Source of the DNA: Coriobacteriaceae bacterium
GTDB taxonomy: Bacteria > Actinomycetota > Coriobacteriia > Coriobacteriales > Coriobacteriaceae
Assembly (NCBI GenBank): GCA_025993015.1
Contig: DAJPFV010000001.1
Coordinates: 930,001 to 994,000, forward strand
Length of the DNA: 64,000 bases
Direction: 5' to 3'
A program made the position numbers and the translations under genes. Shown in pieces: positions 58,610 to 64,000 of this stretch. Below the pieces are notes generated by a model. The model was not told where the DNA came from, ran no database searches, and saw only the letters and a program-made list of their open reading frames with translations. Numbering within the stretch: the first letter of the stretch is position 1; each line of letters starts with the position of its first letter.

Positions 58610-60016
58610 CTACTCTGTGGTGTCATTGTCCTCGGCAAGTTGGGGGAGCACAGCGTCCTTGGGCATGGTGGCCTTCGTCAGCGAGGTGAGCTTTTTGCTC
58701 AGCGACGTGTCCGTCTTGACCAGGTCGCTGAGCGTCACGATCTTGTAGCCGTCGGCGATGAGGCCGTCGATAATCTGCGGCAGCGCCTCGAGCGTCTGCT
58801 CGGCGCATTCGTCTCTATCGGTGAGCAGCACGATATTGCCCGGCGTCACCGAATCGAGCACCGTCGAGACCTGCTCGTCGGCACCGTTGAGTAGCCAGTC
58901 GCCCGAGTCGATATTCCACGAGACCACGGCGGAGACCAGGTCCATCGCATCAATCCAGTTTTGCTCGTCAAAGGCAGCGTAGGGAGCACGCAGTAGCATC
59001 GTCTTCACGCCGGTCGCCGACTTAATCGCATCGGTGCCTTTCGTGATCTGTTCGCGTACCGCCTCACGGTCCTGACCCTTGAGCGAATCGTCGCTGTAGC
59101 TGTTGGATCCGATCTCGCACCCGGCATCGACAATCGCCTTGGCCGTGGCAGGCGAGGCCTCGACCGCATCGCCCGAAAGGAAGAACGTCGCGGTGACGCC
59201 CTTTTCCTTGAGCACCTGCAAGATCTGTTTGGTGGCGCCGCTCGGACCCTCGTCAAACGTCAGCGCCACGTACTTTTTGTTGCCCTTGGGCGCCACGCTG
59301 GCGCACGCAACAACGCAATCGGTGGCGGGCACAACCTCGCCGCGATCCTGCGTCTTGCCCGACTGCTCACCAACCCACACCTCGGAGCGGCCCTGGACAC
59401 CCCACGTCTGCACATACTCGATAGCACCCGTGCCCTCGACCTTGAGCTTGGGCTCGATAACCGTAGCCTGAACCTCGTGTTTCTCGTAGGTGTTACGGCC
59501 ATCCTTGACCGTCACCTTCTCGCCACCCTCGAGTTCGCGGCTATCCCATTTGCCCTGCTTCACGCGCTTGCCGTCGACCTTCACCGACAGCTTTTCGCCC
59601 CCATGGCGCTTGAGCACACTGTCATCGACGGCCAGCAGGTCGCCTGCGTCGTAGGTGTCAGTCAAATCCTGTTCGTCGATGAGATTCTGCAGCGTAGAGC
59701 CCACGCGCACCGCGGTCTTCTGGCCGTTGAGCTCCACGTCCACGCTGCGGTTGACGTAGCCCACGACGGCAGCGATAAACAGCACGAGCGCGCAACCCAC
59801 GGCGATGAGCGCATAGGGCAGGCGAGACGAACGACGGGGTGTGCGGCTGTTGCCGATGCGCGCGCTGCGATCGCTAAAGCCGCGGCTATGGTTGAGATAC
59901 ATCGCGCCGGGCTTACGGTGACGCTTGCGCTGACCGCTAGGCAGCTGCCCCAGGTCGCGGCGCGCCGTCGGACGCGCACCCGAACGCCCGTTTAAGTTGG
60001 ATCCGTTTTGGCGCAT
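58610..60016 (-). CDS. Polysaccharide-deacetylase-like protein, probably inactive
   Basis: The 468-residue protein has a basic cytoplasmic tail, one membrane helix (about 68-88), two DUF348/ubiquitin-like repeats (VELNGQKTAVRVGSTLQNLI and on), and a C-terminal NodB-type domain (from about 245). The NodB motifs are recognisable but altered: TFDEGP for TFDDGP, EIGSNSYSDD where the zinc ligands H-x-x-x-H should be, and VLLTDRDE for LLHD. The zinc and catalytic histidines are gone, so a binding or regulatory role at the cell wall is likelier than catalysis. GGGGGAGGG precedes the ATG. Confidence 0.8.
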   Translation of the reverse strand: MRQNGSNLNGRSGARPTARRDLGQLPSGQRKRHRKPGAMYLNHSRGFSDRSARIGNSRTPRRSSRLPYALIAVGCALVLFIAAVVGYVNRSVDVELNGQKTAVRVGSTLQNLIDEQDLTDTYDAGDLLAVDDSVLKRHGGEKLSVKVDGKRVKQGKWDSRELEGGEKVTVKDGRNTYEKHEVQATVIEPKLKVEGTGAIEYVQTWGVQGRSEVWVGEQSGKTQDRGEVVPATDCVVACASVAPKGNKKYVALTFDEGPSGATKQILQVLKEKGVTATFFLSGDAVEASPATAKAIVDAGCEIGSNSYSDDSLKGQDREAVREQITKGTDAIKSATGVKTMLLRAPYAAFDEQNWIDAMDLVSAVVSWNIDSGDWLLNGADEQVSTVLDSVTPGNIVLLTDRDECAEQTLEALPQIIDGLIADGYKIVTLSDLVKTDTSLSKKLTSLTKATMPKDAVLPQLAEDNDTTE

Positions 60017-60037
60017 GTGCCCTCCCCCATAAACACA

Positions 60038-60067
60038 GCAAGCCGGAGCAACAGGTCTCCGGCTTGC
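60038..60067 (-). terminator. Hairpin after the PRC-barrel gene
   Basis: GCAAGCCGGAG and CTCCGGCTTGC pair around an 8-base loop, followed on the minus strand by TGTGTTTATG. A weak terminator. Confidence 0.55.
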
Positions 60068-60088
60068 CTCCCATCATTTGGTACGTCG

Positions 60089-60844
60089 CTATTTTGTAGC
60101 TTTTGACGAGCCTCCGCTCGCCTTTTGGTATTCGTCCTTAAAGGCCTTGAACATGCCGCGCGTCTTGCCGAGCTGCTTGCCCAGTGCGCGACTGCCCTTG
60201 TCCACGGCAACCGATCCCTTGTCGTCGAGCACCTTGGCGCCCTTTTTGACCTTGTCGCCCACCACGACGCTGGCCTCGGCGGCCTTGGCAGCCGCACCGC
60301 CCGAATACCCGAGCGACTTGACCTCGTCCGAGACGACCATCGCGCCGTTCTCGTAGCCGCGCAGCATCGTCGGCGGCACCTGCGTGTCACCAACCAAAAC
60401 ACTCGAAGCAGCACCGGCGGTCACATAGAATGCCTGCACGATGCCCGAGCGTGGCTTGAACTCAACATCCGAGCAATAGCCCACGACGTCGCCCGATTCC
60501 GTGCGCACGTCCATACCGACCCAGATGATGCAATCGTCCAGGTTGATGTCGAGGCGCTTGGCGGCGGCGGCATCGTACGTGTCCTTGACGTCATCAACCG
60601 CAATGGCGCCCTCGTAGACACCAATGGCGTCGAGCGCCACGAATCGGTCGGGACGCTCGATCATGCCCGCGATATCGGACTGGCGGACCATAAAGCCGAC
60701 CACGCGCGTACCGCCCGGGGTAAAGACCGGAAAGTGAATCTTTCCGAGCTTTTTAGGGCTGCGCGGCGTGCCGTCCTTTTTGGTGCGCTTGTCCTCGGTA
60801 GGCTTGCGATAGATCTTGGCGCCGACAAAATCCCCAGCGCGCAT
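60089..60844 (-). CDS. PRC-barrel domain protein
   Basis: The 251-residue protein has two PRC-barrel-like halves (about 1-95 and 100-180: RAGDFVGAKIYR, KLGKIHFPVFTPGGTRVVGF; WVGMDVRTESGDVVGYCSDV) and a lysine-rich C-terminus (GSRALGKQLGKTRGMFKAFK). Such proteins bind RNA, membranes or partner proteins; some Actinobacteria have them near septum or stress genes. Its ATG overlaps the stop of the YtxH gene (TAATG), so the two are coupled. Function unknown. Confidence 0.8.
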   Translation of the reverse strand: MRAGDFVGAKIYRKPTEDKRTKKDGTPRSPKKLGKIHFPVFTPGGTRVVGFMVRQSDIAGMIERPDRFVALDAIGVYEGAIAVDDVKDTYDAAAAKRLDINLDDCIIWVGMDVRTESGDVVGYCSDVEFKPRSGIVQAFYVTAGAASSVLVGDTQVPPTMLRGYENGAMVVSDEVKSLGYSGGAAAKAAEASVVVGDKVKKGAKVLDDKGSVAVDKGSRALGKQLGKTRGMFKAFKDEYQKASGGSSKATK

Positions 60845-61233
60845 TATGCCTCGGTCGAGGGCTCCGCAGCCTCGGTATCAGCCTCGACGGCGTTCTCGAC
60901 CACGACGTCGGCGGCAGGCGTCACGTTGCCGCCCGAAATGGCGTCGTTGAGCTGCTCGCGCAGCTGGTCCATGCGCTCGCGGGCCAGGTCGACCTTGGCG
61001 CGCAGGTCGTCGGTCTTGGCGTCGACCATCGGGCCAAAGTCATTCACCGCAGCACGGGCCTCCTCGGCGCCGTGCTCGTAGGTGTCGCGCATATTGTCCC
61101 AGGCGTCGTTGGCGATATCGGCAGCCATGGCGCGGGTCTCGGCGCCCGAGCGCGGGGCCAGAGCAACGCCGATAATAGCGCCGGCAGCGGCACCAAAAAG
61201 TGCGCCGGAGACAAAGCTGAAAGTCTTACCCAT
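60844..61233 (-). CDS. YtxH domain protein
   Basis: The 129-residue protein starts with a glycine/alanine helix (FVSGALFGAAAGAIIGVALA then PRSG), the YtxH hallmark, followed by an amphipathic coiled coil (AAVNDFGPMVDAKTDDLRAK, VDLARERMDQLREQLND) and an acidic tail. It probably sits at the membrane and may act in stress adaptation. The start MGKTFS is chosen because GGAGAGGA lies six bases before it. It is coupled to the PRC-barrel gene. Confidence 0.82.
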   Translation of the reverse strand: MGKTFSFVSGALFGAAAGAIIGVALAPRSGAETRAMAADIANDAWDNMRDTYEHGAEEARAAVNDFGPMVDAKTDDLRAKVDLARERMDQLREQLNDAISGGNVTPAADVVVENAVEADTEAAEPSTEA

Positions 61234-61369
61234 GATCATTCCTCTCCTGCGGGCACGTCGGTGCCCACCGTTTGAATGCTGTCCATTATACCCGCAGCGC
61301 ATCACTTGCCGCTCCGCTCATCTGCGTACGGCAAAAGCGCAGGTACGTGATGGTGATAAACGAGTAGGC

Positions 61370-62203
61370 CTACTCCTGAGGCATAGCCGGCATGGCCACT
61401 GTGGCACCCGGGTCCTCGCCGGCGCCGTCCACGAGCGGCAGGCCGCCCTCATGCGCAGGTCCTGCCGGAACCGTCGCCGCGCCGCCAAAGACAGCCGCGG
61501 AAGCCTCGTGGTTCTCGGCAACCGCGCCCTCGGTATCGATCGCCACCTGGGGCTCGTCGTCAAAGTTGGGGACGCCCTGGGGCTCGGTGGGAACGGGCTC
61601 GGCGGTCACATCGGCAGCGGGCTCGGGGTCGACCGGCACATCGCCCTCGTCAGCGCCCTCGTCCTCGGCAGCATCTTCGCCGTTCGCAGCGGCGACGGCC
61701 TCGTGAGGATCCTTGCCCTCGGCCTCGGCGCGCATGCCCAGCACCAGGTTGCGCAGGCCCGCGACCGTGCCTTCCACGTCGGGGGTAGGCTGGTCGGCGT
61801 GCAGATAGGCCCAATCCATCATAAAGGTGGCCGAAGACAGCGCGCCGATGGCCAGTGCGTCGTCGGGGCACGAAAGCTCAACCTCAAAGACACGCTCATC
61901 GTGTTCGCTTACGCGGGTGCGGCCGCACGAGATGCTACCGGCAAGACCGGTCTCGTTCATGAGCTCAACCGTCACGTGCTCCAACAGGTGGCAGAGCTCG
62001 GTCTGGCCCATGCAGTCTTGGAACTCGCGGCCGGAATCGCCCAGGCACAGGTGCTTGGCAATCGCGGGCACCAGGTAGTACACGCGCGCCGTGGCCTCGA
62101 TGTCCTCCGAGGTCATGAGCGGCATGCCGGGGTTCACCAGCACATGCGCGCAGATCTTGTCCTCACTGACGGTGACCTTAAGGATGTTGAACAGGCCTGC
62201 CAT
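61370..62203 (-). CDS. Unknown protein with a cyanophycin-synthetase-N-like motif
   Basis: The 277-residue protein has an N-terminal domain (1-165) with CHLLEHVTVELMNETG (71-86) and SCGRTRVSEHDERVFEVEL (92-110). This resembles the HLLEHVALELQ and fGRTR motif of the N-terminal domain of cyanophycin synthetase, but no ATP-grasp or ligase domain follows. The second half (from about 165) is acidic, rich in alanine, proline and glutamate, and likely disordered. GGGGAGAG precedes the ATG. It is 24 bp upstream-adjacent to the CorC-type gene and on the same strand. Function unknown. Confidence 0.6.
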   Translation of the reverse strand: MAGLFNILKVTVSEDKICAHVLVNPGMPLMTSEDIEATARVYYLVPAIAKHLCLGDSGREFQDCMGQTELCHLLEHVTVELMNETGLAGSISCGRTRVSEHDERVFEVELSCPDDALAIGALSSATFMMDWAYLHADQPTPDVEGTVAGLRNLVLGMRAEAEGKDPHEAVAAANGEDAAEDEGADEGDVPVDPEPAADVTAEPVPTEPQGVPNFDDEPQVAIDTEGAVAENHEASAAVFGGAATVPAGPAHEGGLPLVDGAGEDPGATVAMPAMPQE

Positions 62204-62227
62204 AACTCTCCCCTACTCTTCCTTGTC

Positions 62228-63601
62228 CTACTCGTCGCCGTCGTGCGGATTCGCGGAACCCGCACCCGACGTCGTCGGCTCGTCTACCGAAGACTCGGAA
62301 TCCTTCTTATCGGTTTCGGCCGGAGCGATCACGCGAATGAGCGAGATGCGCTGGCCACGCATCGACTGCACTTTAAACTTGTACCCCGCGACCTCAAACA
62401 CCTCTCCGATGTCGGGCACCGAGTCACAAAGCTCCAAGATCCAGCCGGCGATGGTCTCATAATCATCGCTTTCCTCGAGCGGCCAACCAAGCTCAATCGC
62501 GTCATCGCACGAAAAACGCCCATCAACGAGCCACTCGCGGCGCGAAAGGCGCGTGAGATACTTGTTGTCGGGGTCGAACTCGTCCTCGATCTCGCCGACG
62601 ATCTCCTCGACGATATCCTCGATGGTGATAATGCCGGCCGTGCCGCCGTACTCGTCCACGACCACCACGATCTGGTCGTGCGAGGTCTGCATCTCGGACA
62701 GTAGCGGCAGGATGTCCTTGGTGTCGGGCACAAAGGTGGCGTCGCGCAAAAAGCCGGCGATGGGCTGGTCACCCTTGCCGTCGAGCGCGGGTTGGATCAG
62801 GTCCTTGATGTGCGCAATGCCGGCGACGTTGTCGGGATCCTCGTGATAGACGGGGATGCGGCTGAAGCCGGTCTGGCGCATGGTGGACAGCACGTCGGCG
62901 ACCGTCTCGTCGTCCTCGCACATGGTGGTGTCCACGCGCGGCACCATGACCTCGCGGGCAACGGTGTCGCCCAGGTCGAAGATCTCGTGGATCATGCGCT
63001 TTTCCTCGTCGAGCAGGTCGTCCTGCTCCGAGACCATGTACTTGATCTCTTCTTCCGAGACGTTCTGACGGTCGTCGGCACTCTTGATGCGCAGGATGCG
63101 GGCCAGGCCATCGGAGCAAGCGCCGGTCAGCCACACGAGCGGACGAGCGATCTTTTGGAAAAACGACAACGGCCCCACGACCTGCTTGGACACGCCTTCG
63201 GCGTTGGCCAGGCCGATGCGCTTGGGCACAAGCTCGCCGATCACGATGGACACGAAGGCGACCGCGACGGTGATGATGACCGGCGCCAGGCCGCGCGCGA
63301 TGGCGGAGAGCGGCGCGATGCCAAAGCTCATGAGCCACGTGGCGAGCGGGTCGGACAGACTCGTCGAGGCGACGGCGGACGAGGCGAAGCCCACGAGCGT
63401 GATGGCGACCTGGATGGTGGCGAGCAGCTGGTCGGAGTCGGCAGCCAGCTTAATGGCACGCTCGGCGCGCTTGTCGCCTTCCTCGGCCTCGTGCTCCAAC
63501 ACGGCGCGCTTGGCCGTGGTGAGCGCCATCTCGGACATAGAGAAGTAGCCGTTGATGAGGGTCAAAACGAGGGTGGTGATAAGGGAGATGGTTATGTCCA
63601 T
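62228..63601 (-). CDS. CNNM/CorC-type transporter (hemolysin family)
   Basis: The 457-residue protein has a DUF21/CNNM membrane domain of four helices (1-145: INGYFSMSEMALTTAKRAVL, GELVPKRIGLANAE), two CBS domains (about 205-330: VMVPRVDTTMCEDDETVADV, VVVDEYGGTAGIITIEDIVE) and a CorC_HlyC C-terminal domain (about 350-430). Members export magnesium or cobalt, although many are named hemolysins. The start has only a distant GGAGG. The gene adds to the magnesium theme of the region. Confidence 0.92.
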   Translation of the reverse strand: MDITISLITTLVLTLINGYFSMSEMALTTAKRAVLEHEAEEGDKRAERAIKLAADSDQLLATIQVAITLVGFASSAVASTSLSDPLATWLMSFGIAPLSAIARGLAPVIITVAVAFVSIVIGELVPKRIGLANAEGVSKQVVGPLSFFQKIARPLVWLTGACSDGLARILRIKSADDRQNVSEEEIKYMVSEQDDLLDEEKRMIHEIFDLGDTVAREVMVPRVDTTMCEDDETVADVLSTMRQTGFSRIPVYHEDPDNVAGIAHIKDLIQPALDGKGDQPIAGFLRDATFVPDTKDILPLLSEMQTSHDQIVVVVDEYGGTAGIITIEDIVEEIVGEIEDEFDPDNKYLTRLSRREWLVDGRFSCDDAIELGWPLEESDDYETIAGWILELCDSVPDIGEVFEVAGYKFKVQSMRGQRISLIRVIAPAETDKKDSESSVDEPTTSGAGSANPHDGDE

Positions 63602-63711
63602 CGGGAGTTTCTCGAACCTCCAAGATTCGGGACGTCAGGTTAAAACGTTGATGGCGGATACGGCAATTGCACCGGCGCCCAAACGAGAACGCGGGCGCGC
63701 AGGCATGGTCG

Positions 63712-64000
63712 CTAGATTACGAAGAGGATCACCGCCATGAACTGGAAGATGCTGCCGGCGAGCACCCACAGGTGAAACACGCTGTGCAGATAGCGCACGT
63801 TTTTGGCGATATAGAACGGCACGCCCGCGGTGTAGCACACGCCGCCGACGGCGAGCAGGGCAAGTGCCACGGGGTTGAGCAGCGCAACAAGTTCGGGCAG
63901 CTTAAAGACAACGAGCCAGCCCATCAGCAGGTAGACCAGGCCGCTTACCCAATGCGGCTGGCGCTCGCGTAGGAAGCACTCGAGGGCGATGCCGATGATG
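63712..64000 (-). CDS. Hemolysin III / YqfA-type membrane protein (partial)
   Basis: The visible C-terminal 95 residues include LVYLLMGWLVVFK, LLAVGGVCYTAGVPFYIAKN and YLHSVFHLWVLAGSIFQFMA, the last three helices and the conserved histidine pair (H..FH) of hemolysin III/adiponectin-receptor-like proteins. The start lies beyond the window edge. These membrane proteins resemble ceramidase-type hydrolases; function in bacteria is unclear. Confidence 0.9.
   Translation of the reverse strand, partial: IIGIALECFLRERQPHWVSGLVYLLMGWLVVFKLPELVALLNPVALALLAVGGVCYTAGVPFYIAKNVRYLHSVFHLWVLAGSIFQFMAVILFVI

Overview
The window looks like a piece of chromosome from a GC-rich gut actinobacterium of the Coriobacteriia, most like Collinsella. 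The grounds are the high GC with C/G-ending codons, purine-rich Shine-Dalgarno sites, the long run of phosphotransferase (PTS) and phospho-glycosidase genes, and a membrane-bound LuxR-type regulator typical of that class. The genus is inferred from gene content, not from a marker gene. No rRNA, tRNA, CRISPR array or prophage was seen.

Layout. 1-2.8 kb: end of an IS200/IS605 element, a glucose-type EIIA (crr) and a GH1 6-phospho-beta-glucosidase. 2.8-7.5 kb: AraC regulator, large glycosidase and RpiR regulator. 7.5-12.6 kb: HTH/zinc-knuckle regulator, pyrE and mgtA. 12.7-18 kb: a run of secreted/lipoprotein and zinc-ribbon genes, one with an in-frame amber stop, then a frameshifted membrane LuxR regulator. 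18.3-24.9 kb: apiosidase-like GH140 enzyme, EIIBC, esterase and a DUF1593 nucleoside-hydrolase-like protein. 25.2-29.5 kb: DUF4428, zinc-ribbon membrane protein, SPFH protein and lipoprotein. 29.6-33.6 kb: a coupled sensor/kinase/response-regulator set. 33.8-38.2 kb: second GH1 gene, an AAA ATPase flanked by 228-bp direct repeats, DUF4867 and luxS. 38.4-45.9 kb: sugar isomerase, two-gene transketolase, FGGY kinase, ROK kinase and LacI regulator. 46-50 kb: LicT, EIIBC and a third GH1 gene. 50.2-54.6 kb: ribokinase, nucleoside hydrolase and an OatA-like acyltransferase. 54.8-58.3 kb: MITE-like element, divergent Nramp and mgtE. 58.6-64 kb: pseudo-deacetylase, PRC-barrel, YtxH, a cyanophycin-synthetase-N-like protein, a CorC-type protein and the end of a hemolysin III protein.

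How it fits together. Most genes serve uptake and breakdown of plant or host glycosides. Two EIIBC permeases lack their own EIIA and may draw phosphate from the crr product. Three 6-phospho-beta-glucosidases cleave phospho-glycosides. The isomerase, kinase and split transketolase read as a branched or pentose sugar route, and D-apiose is a plausible substrate because an apiosidase-like enzyme lies in the same window. A LacI-type regulator may tie the two regions together, since AAAC/GTTT palindromes lie upstream of both. A second theme is magnesium: mgtA, mgtE and a non-canonical Nramp.

The least expected content is intergenic. It includes five copies of an exactly 67-bp imperfect palindrome, one with a changed but still paired stem; several other palindrome families; a 121-bp nested palindrome; a 229-bp element with 32-bp inverted ends; an ATPase cassette between 228-bp direct repeats that duplicate a neighbour's 3' end; and a two-site promoter element conserved in spacing before two phospho-beta-glucosidase genes.
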